A DNA stretch of 52,339 nt from CAZMUD01 sp964569715 (GTDB lineage: Bacteria > Chloroflexota > Dehalococcoidia > Dehalococcoidales > UBA2162). Every line of letters starts with the position of its first letter. Positions within the stretch are counted from its first letter, which is position 1. Below the pieces are notes generated by a model. It was not told the origin of the DNA. It saw only the letters and a list, made by a program, of their open reading frames with translations, and did not search any database. The stretch covers positions 1 to 52,339 of the forward strand of contig CAZMUD010000003.1 in NCBI GenBank assembly GCA_964569715.1, in the 5' to 3' direction. Positions 15,917-23,903 of this stretch are shown here, piece after piece. The translations under genes were made by a program, and so were the position numbers.

Positions 15917-16285
15917 ATGATAGTAAAGACAAGGATTTTCATATTCCGCAATGGCAACTACAGGAACCTGTCTGAGTTAGCGCAGGCTATGGGGATATCG
16001 GTAAGCCAGATTTACCGGGTGCGGGAAGGCAAGCGCCAGATTAACCAAAAGTTTATTGTCGGGGCAATAAAAGCCTTCCCCAACTGCAAGCTTGATGACC
16101 TGTTTTATCTTGTCCCTGATTCGCCAATTGTCCACAATGACCACCATCACCCTTCAGCAACATATTCCACAGATAAACCAGCCGCCAGAGAAAAAATAGA
16201 AAGCACACCGCCAGCGCCGGAAGGTTCACCTCAGCTACCGAGGAGCAAGACCAGCACCTCAAGAGCCACATTAGTGCCGTCATAA
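15917..16285 (+). CDS. Small XRE-like helix-turn-helix regulator
   Basis: A 122-residue protein. Residues 15-70 form an HTH domain (LSELAQAMGISVSQIYRVREGKR, with the recognition helix at SVSQIYRVREG). The rest is low-complexity, rich in Pro, Ser, Thr and His, with no recognised fold. It is preceded by a near-consensus promoter overlapped by a large inverted repeat, which suggests it controls its own gene and perhaps the divergent cca-secDF unit or the nuo operon 200 bases downstream. The C-terminal half looks poorly constrained, and another reading frame across 16178-16369 encodes a more helix-like extension, so a frameshift is possible. Confidence 0.7.
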   Translation: MIVKTRIFIFRNGNYRNLSELAQAMGISVSQIYRVREGKRQINQKFIVGAIKAFPNCKLDDLFYLVPDSPIVHNDHHHPSATYSTDKPAAREKIESTPPAPEGSPQLPRSKTSTSRATLVPS

Positions 16286-16417
16286 GCCTTAATGGGGCAT
16301 CTCAGGAAATGAAGAAGGGTACCGGGGCAGTAAATAAGGTCCTGAGCTACCTGACAAGTTCGCATAATTAAACCGCTGAAAAAGCCTCACTAGTAAAAAA
16401 GCCCCATCACCCTCCCC

Positions 16418-16447
16418 TTGTTTTTGTTAAACTAGGTGTGATATACT
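16418..16447 (+). promoter_or_regulatory. Candidate promoter of the nuo operon
   Basis: -35 TTGTTT at 16418-16423, an 18-base spacer, and -10 TATACT at 16442-16447 preceded by TGA, an extended -10. nuoA starts 36 bases further on, behind GGGAGG. Confidence 0.5.
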
Positions 16448-16483
16448 ACGAACCGCTATTGTGCAAGCAAGGGAGGATGATAG

Positions 16484-16855
16484 TTGCTGGCTAACTATGG
16501 CTATATCGGGTTATTTCTCATAGTGGCTATCCTTTTCACTGTTACCACCCTCCTCCTCCCCGTCACTCTTAGATTTCTTAAAATTGTTCCCAAAAAGCCC
16601 AGCCCTGTCAAGAGCTCTGCCTTTGAATGTGGCATGGAGACCATTGGCAAGACTTGGGTTCAATTTAATTTCCGCTATTATTTCTATGCCCTCGTATTTA
16701 TAGTTCTTGATGTCCTGATTGTTTTCCTGTATCCTTGGGCGGTTAACCTCAGAGAGCTAGGGTATGCCGGTCTTATCGGGGTACTCGTTTTAATTTCCAT
16801 TATTACTGTTGGCTATATCTATGCCTGGAGGAAGAAGGTCCTGGAATGGAAGTAG
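16484..16855 (+). CDS. nuoA: NADH:quinone oxidoreductase-type complex I subunit A
   Basis: A 123-residue membrane subunit with three hydrophobic helices, found at the junction between the membrane and peripheral arms of complex I. The conserved loop SAFECGMETIG lies near residues 45-55. It starts at TTG 16484 behind GGGAGG. First gene of an operon running to nuoN; its end overlaps nuoB by 10 bases. Confidence 0.95.
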   Translation: MLANYGYIGLFLIVAILFTVTTLLLPVTLRFLKIVPKKPSPVKSSAFECGMETIGKTWVQFNFRYYFYALVFIVLDVLIVFLYPWAVNLRELGYAGLIGVLVLISIITVGYIYAWRKKVLEWK

Positions 16856-17442
16856 ACATAACTCCAAGACATATCTATTCTGACACGGAGTTGGACAGGA
16901 CAGAAGGTGAGGCTATTGAAGCGCTGAAGCGGAGCACTCAGCAGCCTATTCCTGACCCTGATAGGTGGTTGGATGAGGAACTGCGCCGCAATATCTTACT
17001 GACTTCACTGGATACTATACTTAACTGGGCACGGCGTTCTTCGCTGTGGCCAGCAATTTGTTTCCCAGCCTGCTGCGCCTTTGAGCTGATTGCTGCCAAC
17101 GCTTCTCGCTTTGACCTCTCCCGCTTTGGTATGGAAATTCTGCGTGCCTCGCCACGCCAGGCTGACCTGATGATTACCGCTGGAACCCTGACCTGGAAGA
17201 TGGCACCCCAGGTAAAGCGAATCTATGAGCAGATGGCTGAGCCGAAATGGGTGATTGCTATGGGCGCTTGCGGTATCAGTGGCGGTATTTTCCGTTCCTC
17301 CTATAATGTAGTCCCAGGATATAATCGTATAATCCCGGTTGATGTCTATGTGCCCGGATGCCCACCCCGTCCTGAAGCCCTGATTCATGGGATAAGAATG
17401 CTGCACCACAAGATATCTAAAAGAAGCATTACAGAAGGATAG
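16846..17442 (+). CDS. nuoB: Complex I subunit B, N2 cluster subunit
   Basis: A 198-residue peripheral subunit that holds the terminal [4Fe-4S] cluster N2, which passes electrons to quinone. The tandem-Cys motif FPACCAFEL, then AMGACGISGG and VPGCPPRPEAL supply the four expected Cys ligands. A roughly 45-residue charged N-terminal extension precedes the core; the ATG at 16846 overlaps nuoA, consistent with coupling. It lies 6 bases from nuoC. Confidence 0.97.
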   Translation: MEVDITPRHIYSDTELDRTEGEAIEALKRSTQQPIPDPDRWLDEELRRNILLTSLDTILNWARRSSLWPAICFPACCAFELIAANASRFDLSRFGMEILRASPRQADLMITAGTLTWKMAPQVKRIYEQMAEPKWVIAMGACGISGGIFRSSYNVVPGYNRIIPVDVYVPGCPPRPEALIHGIRMLHHKISKRSITEG

Positions 17443-17448
17443 CAGGAG

Positions 17449-17889
17449 ATGACATTAGCTCTTTCCGGTCAAGAAGTAGTGGCTAAACTGGAACAACAAT
17501 TTCCAGGCAGTGTTATTGAATCAAGTGAAAATAACCTCTTGGTTAAGAGTGAATCCATCTTTGATGTAGCTGAATACCTCAAGAGCAGCCCAGAGCTTGA
17601 CTTCGATTACCTTAACTATATTGCTGCTGTGGACTATTATGACTACTTTGAGCTGGTCTATCAGTTCACATCAATGAAGCACAACCACAGTCTGGTATTA
17701 AAGACCCGATGTTATGACCGGGAAAATCCGGCTGTCCCATCGGTGGTTAGACTGTGGCGAGGGGCTGATTTTCAGGAGCGGGAAATTTACGACCTTATGG
17801 GGATAAGTTTCGAGGGACACCCAAATTTGAAACGCATTGTTCTCTGGCAAGGATTTGAGGGACACCCGTTGCGCAAGGATTATCTATAA
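17449..17889 (+). CDS. nuoC: Complex I subunit C (30 kDa)
   Basis: A 146-residue peripheral-arm subunit. The family region runs from LDFDYLNYIAAVDYYDYFELVYQF to the signature LWRGADFQEREIYDLMGISFEGHPNLKRI and the C-terminal GHPLRKDY. It is a stand-alone NuoC rather than the NuoCD fusion of E. coli. A 76-base gap separates it from nuoD. Confidence 0.96.
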   Translation: MTLALSGQEVVAKLEQQFPGSVIESSENNLLVKSESIFDVAEYLKSSPELDFDYLNYIAAVDYYDYFELVYQFTSMKHNHSLVLKTRCYDRENPAVPSVVRLWRGADFQEREIYDLMGISFEGHPNLKRIVLWQGFEGHPLRKDYL

Positions 17890-17965
17890 AGCACTGAAGA
17901 ACGCAGTTGTTCAACGAAGGTTAAAGCTGTTTACGGCGACTTAATGGGTTCAGGAGATTAAAAAG

Positions 17966-19069
17966 GTGGCACTTAAAACCGAACCCTTTGTTCTCAATAT
18001 AGGCCCGGTGCATCCGAGCACCCACGGGGTGTTCCGAATGAGGGCAACCCTTGACGGGGAAGTCATTATAGATATGGAACCAGTTTTTGGCTATCTGCAC
18101 CGCGGTATTGAGAAGCTGGCTGAGGAGCGAACCTATACCGGGGTTATCCCTCTGACCGACCGCCTGGACTATCTAGCCTCAATGAGTAATAACCTGGCTT
18201 ATGTCCTGGCCGTGGAAAAGTTGGCAGGAATCCCCGTCCCCGAGCGAGCCGAGTACCTGCGGGTTATCTTGGCCGAGCTGCAACGCATCGCCAGCCACCT
18301 GATAGCAGTTGGTGCCTTTTTGAACGACTGTGGTGCTTTTTTCACTCCTTTCCTGTATATGTTCCGGGAAAGAGAGAAGATTGTAGACCTCTTTGAGATG
18401 GTCAGCGGTCAGCGGTTACTCTATAACTATATGCGGATTGGTGGTTTTACCCAGGATATTCCCGATGAATTCTTACCGGCTCTGGATAAGTTTGTCAGGC
18501 AAATGCCTGGTTTTATTGATGAATATGACCGCCTTCTTAAGGAGAACGAGATACTGCTGGCTCGTGCCAAGGGTGTGGGCATTTTACCCAAGGAACTAGC
18601 TATCAACATTTGTGCCAGCGGGCCGGTGCTTCGGGGTAGCGGCGTTAACTGGGATATCCGCAAGGTAGATCCCTACTCCATCTATGACCGCTTTGAATTT
18701 GATATCCCTACCGGTAGCGCTGGTGACTGCTATGACCGCTACCGGGTAAGAGTCCAGGAAATGCGACAGAGCCTGCGTATTATCGAGCAAGCAATGAAGC
18801 AGCTACCCTCGGGGGCGGTAAGAAGCGAGGTGCCACACTTGATTCACCCGCCGACAGGAGAAGCCTATGCCCACATTGAGGCTCCTAAAGGAGAGCTTGG
18901 ATTCTACCTGGTATCGGATAATTCTATTGCTCCCTACCGCTGCCATATCCGGGCACCAAGCCTGATGAACTTGACGGCTCTTCGCGAGATGATGCTCGGC
19001 TGGAAGATACAGGATGCCATAATCATCTTTGGCAGTATTGATATTACTATGGGTGAGGTAGATAGATAG
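17966..19069 (+). CDS. nuoD: Complex I subunit D (49 kDa)
   Basis: A 367-residue subunit forming part of the quinone site with NuoB. The N-terminus has NIGPVHPSTHGVFRMRATLDGE, then RGIEKLAEERTYTGVIPLTDRLDYL, both standard for the family. The C-terminus GSIDITMGEVDR is the canonical ending. It starts at GTG 17966 behind an AGGAG. The stop directly abuts nuoH. Confidence 0.97.
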   Translation: MALKTEPFVLNIGPVHPSTHGVFRMRATLDGEVIIDMEPVFGYLHRGIEKLAEERTYTGVIPLTDRLDYLASMSNNLAYVLAVEKLAGIPVPERAEYLRVILAELQRIASHLIAVGAFLNDCGAFFTPFLYMFREREKIVDLFEMVSGQRLLYNYMRIGGFTQDIPDEFLPALDKFVRQMPGFIDEYDRLLKENEILLARAKGVGILPKELAINICASGPVLRGSGVNWDIRKVDPYSIYDRFEFDIPTGSAGDCYDRYRVRVQEMRQSLRIIEQAMKQLPSGAVRSEVPHLIHPPTGEAYAHIEAPKGELGFYLVSDNSIAPYRCHIRAPSLMNLTALREMMLGWKIQDAIIIFGSIDITMGEVDR

Positions 19070-19072
19070 TTG

Positions 19073-20191
19073 ATGATACCAAGTCCCGGTCTTAGTTTAG
19101 AGCATTACTGGCAGACCCTGCCTCCTGACTGGCCGGGTGGTTTCTGGTGGCACTGGCTGGTGTTTACCGTTATCATCATCGCCTTTATTCTAATGCTGGT
19201 GATGGGTTATATCTGGATTGAGCGAAGGGGGATGGGGCGGATGCAAGCCCGCCTTGGTCCCAACCGGGCTGGTCCCTTCGGTCTGCTTCAGCCAGTAGCC
19301 GATGCAGTAAAAGTGCTTACTAAAGAAGACCTTGTGCCGGCTAACGCTGACAAGATAGTCCACTGGCTGGCACCGGTTGTTGCTTTTGCCCCGGCACTGA
19401 TGATTTTCGCGGTTGTGCCTTTTCAGGACGGAGCGCTACTGGCTGACCTGAATATCGGTATCCTTTATGTGGTAGCCATTAGCTCAGTCTCAACAGTCGG
19501 GATATTCATGGCTGGCTGGGGTTCAAATAACAAATACTCCCTCCTGGGTGCCATGCGTAATGTAGCCGCCGTAGTGAGCTATGAGATTCCATTGATACTA
19601 GCTATCATTGGTGTGGTATTGATAGCCGGCTCGCTATCGCTAAACGATATAGTACTGGCTCAGAACATTCCATTCATTTTGTTGCAGCCACTGGGCTTTC
19701 TCCTCTTTTTTATTGCTGGCTGCGCCGAGATTAATCGCAGTCCCTTTGACCTCATGGAGGCTGATTCAGAGCTTGTCGCCGGATTTCATATTGAATACTC
19801 AGGAATGAAATTCGCCTTGTTCTACCTGGTAGAATATGCTGAAGCCTTAGCCATTTCAGCCATAATTACCACTCTCTTCCTTGGTGGCTGGAGAGGACCG
19901 GTGCTGCCGCCGTGGCTCTGGTTTTTGCTTAAGGTCATTCTGGTATTCTTTGTCATGGTCTGGACACGGACGACGTTCCCTCGGGTTAGAATAGACCAGT
20001 TAATGGCACTGGCCTGGAAGTTCCTCCTTCCCTTAGCTTTAATTAACCTGATTATCACTGCTATACAGGTGCTGGCCTGGTCAGAGGCTTTACTATGGGT
20101 AATGATACCGGTCAATATTGCTATAATGGTAATACTGGTACTGCTATGGTCTAAACTCTCAAAGTTAGGATGGGGCAGAGTTGAAGTTTGA
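19073..20191 (+). CDS. nuoH: Complex I subunit H
   Basis: A membrane subunit of about 372 residues with eight or more helices that helps form the quinone chamber. Signature stretches are ERRGMGRMQARLGPNRAGPFGLLQPVADAVK near residue 50 and FFIAGCAEINRSPFDLMEADSELVAGFHIEYSG near 215. I use the ATG at 19073; a TTG directly before it also follows the nuoD stop. The stop overlaps nuoI by 11 bases. Confidence 0.97.
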   Translation: MIPSPGLSLEHYWQTLPPDWPGGFWWHWLVFTVIIIAFILMLVMGYIWIERRGMGRMQARLGPNRAGPFGLLQPVADAVKVLTKEDLVPANADKIVHWLAPVVAFAPALMIFAVVPFQDGALLADLNIGILYVVAISSVSTVGIFMAGWGSNNKYSLLGAMRNVAAVVSYEIPLILAIIGVVLIAGSLSLNDIVLAQNIPFILLQPLGFLLFFIAGCAEINRSPFDLMEADSELVAGFHIEYSGMKFALFYLVEYAEALAISAIITTLFLGGWRGPVLPPWLWFLLKVILVFFVMVWTRTTFPRVRIDQLMALAWKFLLPLALINLIITAIQVLAWSEALLWVMIPVNIAIMVILVLLWSKLSKLGWGRVEV

Positions 20192-20678
20192 ACGATATGG
20201 AAAAGGCATCGCTAAAGGCTTGACGGTAACTATAAGACACATGTTCCGTCACCCGGTAACGGTGCAATATCCAGAACAACGACTGAATACCTCGCGTCGG
20301 ATTCGGGGTAACGAGCTTATCTGGGACAATGTTAAATGCACCGGCTGTGGCACCTGTGCCAAGACCTGCCCGCAGGGCGCAATCGAGATTGTTACCTCAA
20401 CTAACCTAGTAGAGAATAAATATGAGGTCGAGAAGTATCAGATAGATACCGGGTACTGCATTCAGTGTGGCTTATGCGTTGAGGCTTGCCCCTATGAAGC
20501 ATTGTATATGGGCTATTCTTATGAGCGGGCGAAGTATCGGCGTGGTGAGCTGGTGCAGACTAAAGAAATGATGCTGGAATCGCCAGACAGGCAAGTCAGC
20601 GGATACTTCTACCCTGATTTTGCCGCTAAATTACCCAGGCAGACATTGCTTGTGGAGAGGATTACGGAAAAAGAGTAA
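20181..20678 (+). CDS. nuoI: Complex I subunit I, 2x[4Fe-4S] ferredoxin-like
   Basis: A 165-residue Fe-S subunit carrying clusters N6a and N6b. Two motifs are present: CTGCGTCAKTCP near residues 53-64 and CIQCGLCVEACPYEAL near 93-108. It starts at TTG 20181 inside nuoH. With NuoE, F and G missing, NuoI is the likely docking face for an alternative electron donor such as ferredoxin. That last point is inference from known short complex I forms. Confidence 0.95.
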   Translation: MKFERYGKGIAKGLTVTIRHMFRHPVTVQYPEQRLNTSRRIRGNELIWDNVKCTGCGTCAKTCPQGAIEIVTSTNLVENKYEVEKYQIDTGYCIQCGLCVEACPYEALYMGYSYERAKYRRGELVQTKEMMLESPDRQVSGYFYPDFAAKLPRQTLLVERITEKE

Positions 20679-21166
20679 TGGGACTAGATATTGCCTTCTG
20701 GATATTGGCTGTAATCGGCATAGCGGCTGCTTTGACTGTGGTTTTACTCCGTAATGTTTTCCGGGCGGCTCTTTCCCTGATTTTATGCTTCCTGACTGTA
20801 GCTGGAATCTATGCCACCCTCAGTGCCGACTTTCTGGCAGCAGTGCAGGTTCTGATTTATATCGGCGGCATATCGGTATTAATTATTCTAGTAATCATGC
20901 TAACCAGAGAGGTTCAGCGGGGTAGCCCTTCCAACAAATTACAATTTCCGGCTTTTTTGGTGGCTATTTTGTTCCTGATGGTAGTGGCTTTTGCCCTGAT
21001 TAATACCCCATGGCAGGTATCAATGCTGCCACCTCTGGAGCCGACTACCGCAGCTCTAGCCGGTAAGCTCTTGGGTGAAGGCGGCTTTATTCTACCAGTA
21101 GAGATTGCCGCTGTGCTACTTCTGGCGGCTATTTTAGGAGCTATCGTTTTGGTAAGGGAAAAATAA
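20678..21166 (+). CDS. nuoJ: Complex I subunit J
   Basis: A 162-residue membrane subunit with five hydrophobic helices and the conserved AVQVLIYIGGISVLIILVIMLTRE stretch near residues 50-73. The ATG shares a base with the nuoI stop. A repeat hairpin lies between nuoJ and nuoK. Confidence 0.95.
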   Translation: MGLDIAFWILAVIGIAAALTVVLLRNVFRAALSLILCFLTVAGIYATLSADFLAAVQVLIYIGGISVLIILVIMLTREVQRGSPSNKLQFPAFLVAILFLMVVAFALINTPWQVSMLPPLEPTTAALAGKLLGEGGFILPVEIAAVLLLAAILGAIVLVREK

Positions 21167-21173
21167 CATAAAC

Positions 21174-21216
21174 GAGAGTCAGAGAGAGGCGAAGCCTCTC
21201 TCATACAAGATTCCTT
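21174..21216. repeat. Partial interspersed repeat between nuoJ and nuoK
   Basis: Hairpin B only, in inverted orientation: AGAGAGGC-GAA-GCCTCTCT at 21183-21201. No hairpin A is visible. It sits inside the operon, so if transcribed it forms an mRNA stem-loop just before nuoK. Confidence 0.75.
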
Positions 21217-21236
21217 GAACTCTTCGAGGGGTGAGG

Positions 21237-21554
21237 ATGATAAACAATATAGGTTTGGAGCATTACCTTATACTGTCAGCCATTCTATTTTCTATCGGGC
21301 TATATGGGGCTCTGGCTAAACGAAACGCCATAGTTATCCTTATGTCCATTGAAATTATGCTCAACGCAGTAAATATCGCTATGGTTGCCTTCTCGCGGTA
21401 TATTACGCCCTCACTGCTAACCGGACAGGTCTTTGTTATTTTCATTATGGTGGTAGCCGCTGCCGAGGCAGCCGTTGGCTTAGCCATAATAATAGCTATC
21501 TATCGTAGCCATGACACTATTGAAACCACCAAAATTGATTTGATGAAATGGTAG
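21237..21554 (+). CDS. nuoK: Complex I subunit K
   Basis: A 105-residue, three-helix membrane subunit homologous to the MrpC antiporter subunit. The N-terminus MINNIGLEHYLILSAILFSIG matches the family start, so I prefer the ATG at 21237 (GAGGGG five bases upstream) over the GTG two codons earlier. Membrane glutamates in SIEIMLNAVN and AAEAAVGLAI, used in proton transfer, are retained. Confidence 0.96.
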   Translation: MINNIGLEHYLILSAILFSIGLYGALAKRNAIVILMSIEIMLNAVNIAMVAFSRYITPSLLTGQVFVIFIMVVAAAEAAVGLAIIIAIYRSHDTIETTKIDLMKW

Positions 21555-21567
21555 CCTAAGCTATTTA

Positions 21568-21656
21568 TGAGGGGTAGAGGGAAGGGGCTTTGCCCCTTCA
21601 AAGATGATTCTTCCCCCTCTCCTTTGAAGGAGAGGGGGATACAGGGGGAGAGGTAG
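21568..21656. repeat. Interspersed double-hairpin repeat between nuoK and the DUF2007 gene
   Basis: Hairpin B variant AAGGGGC-TTT-GCCCCTT followed by hairpin A (CCCCCTCTCCTT, TGA, AGGAGAGGGGG) and the GGGGGAGAGGT edge. Confidence 0.8.
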
Positions 21657-21667
21657 AACAAAATAGC

Positions 21668-21862
21668 ATGTGGACAGAAGTTAAAAGAGCACAGAACTTG
21701 ATGACGGCTGAGATGTGGAAGGAACTCTTTGAGGGTGAAGGGATACCGACCCGCATCCTGCCGGTTTCCGGTGAACCGATAGGACAGGAATCAGCTGTCT
21801 ATCGCATCCTGGTGCCTGAAGACAAGGAACATATAATTAGTGAGGTAGTAAGGAAACTCTGA
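21668..21862 (+). CDS. DUF2007-like small protein inside the nuo operon
   Basis: A 64-residue soluble protein: WTEVKRAQNLMTAEMWKELFE, GEGIPTRILPVSGE, then YRILVPEDKEHIISEVV. The pattern (an agent acting on one chain element, a short beta unit, then a helix) resembles the DUF2007 family, sometimes called putative signal-transducing proteins. Its TGA shares one base with the nuoL ATG, so its translation should be coupled to nuoL. The genes on both sides are complex I subunits. A regulatory or assembly role is possible but unproven. Confidence 0.7.
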   Translation: MWTEVKRAQNLMTAEMWKELFEGEGIPTRILPVSGEPIGQESAVYRILVPEDKEHIISEVVRKL

Positions 21863-23778
21863 TGCCATATCAATTAATCTGGCTCATTTTTCTATTGCCA
21901 CTTTTCTCCTTCATAATAATCTCATTTTTCGTCAGGCCCTTCGTCAGGCCGGAGTCAAGAATTGCCGGTTATATCACCATTACCGCTCTTACCGCTTCAT
22001 TAGCCCTGTCTATCTGGGTACTGACAGCGGTAATGTCAGCCCCTCTTCACGAGCTGCCAATACCTCATCGTTATCTGCCAGTGCCCGATATTAGCTGGTT
22101 AGTTATTGAGGGTGGTCTTACTATTCACCTGGGACTGATGGTTGATTCGCTCACGGCAGTAATGCTGGTGGTGGTTACTGTAGTCAGCCTGATGGTGCAG
22201 ATTTATTCACAGGGTTATATGCGCGGAGACCCGGGTTATCACCGCTACTACGCCTTTATGTCGCTATTTACTGCCTCGATGCTGGGCTTAGTCTTAGCTG
22301 ATAACCTGCTTTTCCTGTTCGTATTCTGGGAGTTAGTTGGTTTATGCTCTTACCTGCTTATCGGCTTCTGGTTTCATCGGCCAGCCGCAGCCAACGCAGC
22401 TAAAAAGGCTTTTATCGTTACCCGGCTGGGTGACTTTGGTTTCTTAGCCGCTATTCTGCTCCTGTTTTCTCGCACCGGAACCTTTGATATTGGTCAACTA
22501 CACATGTATGCCATAGCTGGAACCCTAGCTGGCACAACCCTTACCTGGGCAGCTATTGGCATCTTCGCCGGTGCGGTAGGCAAATCAGCTCAATTCCCGC
22601 TCCATATATGGCTGCCTGATGCTATGGAGGGCCCGACGCCAGTCAGTGCCTTAATCCATGCCGCCACTATGGTAGCTGCTGGTGTCTTTCTGGTCGCCCG
22701 CACCTTCCCCCTCTTTGAGCATTCGGCGCAGGCACTGACCACAGTAGCCATCATCGGTGGCTTTACCGCTATCTTCGCTGCTTCTATGGGGCTGGTGATG
22801 ACCGATATTAAGCGGGTTCTTGCCTACTCTACTATCAGCCAGCTTGGCTATATGATGCTGGGGTTGGGGACTGGTGGGGTAGCTATTGGCATATTCCACC
22901 TGTTTAACCACGCCTTCTTCAAGGCATTACTATTTCTCGGGGCGGGCAGTATCAATCACGCCACCGGGACGTTTGATATGCGCCTGATGGGCGGCTTACG
23001 CAAGGTGATGCCGTGGACGTATGCTACCTTTGTTATCGCCTCGCTGAGTATCGCTGGTATCTGGCCGCTTTCCGGCTTCTGGAGCAAGGACGAGATTCTA
23101 GCCAGTTCTCTGGCAAACCAACCCGTCTTGTTTTATCTAGCCATGCTCACCGTATTTATGACTGCCTTCTATATGTTCCGGGTGGTATTTATGACCTTCG
23201 GCGGGGAATATAGAGGAGGTAGTCCCGAGGCTCACGGCCATCCTCACGAATCACCACCAGTAATGGTGACACCAATGGTGATTCTGGCTGTTCTTGCCGT
23301 CGTTTCTGGTTTATGGAATGTTACCGGACACTTTGATGTCTTTATGGGGCATGGTGAGACGCATAGCTTCGTCCAGGGCTTTTTCGGGATTTTGACCCAT
23401 CCGTTGCCCTGGCTCTCACTGATAATGGCTGGTTTGGGCATTCTTCTAGCCTATACTATATACAGTGCTAAAGCGCTATCGGCAGAGCGAATAGGCAGCT
23501 TCTTCAGCCCCCTATACACCCTGTTCTACGAGAAATACTGGTTTGATGAGCTTTATGAGAATACCCTGGTGAAAACGGCTTTAGTCAACGGATTTTTTGC
23601 TGGCTTACAGCAACTTGATACTTATGGCGTCGATGGAGCAGTAAATGGAGTAGCTAATGGGGCAATGACCGGGGGCAGAGCTATCCGTCGAGCGCAGACC
23701 GGGCAGCTGCAGTTATATGGACTGGCTATTGGAATAGGTATTCTGGCTATTGTTCTCTGTTTGTATCTCTTTGGATAA
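21862..23778 (+). CDS. nuoL: Complex I subunit L, proton pump
   Basis: A 638-residue antiporter-like subunit, the distal proton channel. Family motifs are seen at LLFLFVFWELVGLCSYLLIGFWF, then KAFIVTRLGDFGF, PLHIWLPDAMEGPTPVSALIHAATMVAAGVFL, and DIKRVLAYSTISQLGYM. A long C-terminal region with FYEKYWFDELYE and a final helix corresponds to the lateral arm. It begins inside the stop codon of the DUF2007-like gene. Confidence 0.97.
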   Translation: MPYQLIWLIFLLPLFSFIIISFFVRPFVRPESRIAGYITITALTASLALSIWVLTAVMSAPLHELPIPHRYLPVPDISWLVIEGGLTIHLGLMVDSLTAVMLVVVTVVSLMVQIYSQGYMRGDPGYHRYYAFMSLFTASMLGLVLADNLLFLFVFWELVGLCSYLLIGFWFHRPAAANAAKKAFIVTRLGDFGFLAAILLLFSRTGTFDIGQLHMYAIAGTLAGTTLTWAAIGIFAGAVGKSAQFPLHIWLPDAMEGPTPVSALIHAATMVAAGVFLVARTFPLFEHSAQALTTVAIIGGFTAIFAASMGLVMTDIKRVLAYSTISQLGYMMLGLGTGGVAIGIFHLFNHAFFKALLFLGAGSINHATGTFDMRLMGGLRKVMPWTYATFVIASLSIAGIWPLSGFWSKDEILASSLANQPVLFYLAMLTVFMTAFYMFRVVFMTFGGEYRGGSPEAHGHPHESPPVMVTPMVILAVLAVVSGLWNVTGHFDVFMGHGETHSFVQGFFGILTHPLPWLSLIMAGLGILLAYTIYSAKALSAERIGSFFSPLYTLFYEKYWFDELYENTLVKTALVNGFFAGLQQLDTYGVDGAVNGVANGAMTGGRAIRRAQTGQLQLYGLAIGIGILAIVLCLYLFG

Positions 23779-23786
23779 ATGCTGTG

Positions 23787-23876
23787 GGGAAGTTTGAAGG
23801 GGCGAAGCCCCTCTTAAGAAAACATCTTTCCCCTTCCCTTTGATAAGGGGAAGGGGATTAAGGGGATAGGGTTGAT
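23787..23876. repeat. Interspersed double-hairpin repeat between nuoL and nuoM
   Basis: Hairpin B AGGGGC-GAA-GCCCCT, then hairpin A (CCCCTTCCCTTT, GAT, AAGGGGAAGGGG), then the AAGGGGATAGGGTT edge. Inverted orientation relative to 5558-5648. Confidence 0.85.
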
Positions 23877-23903
23877 AAAGAATATATATAGGAGTCAGGT
23901 TAG

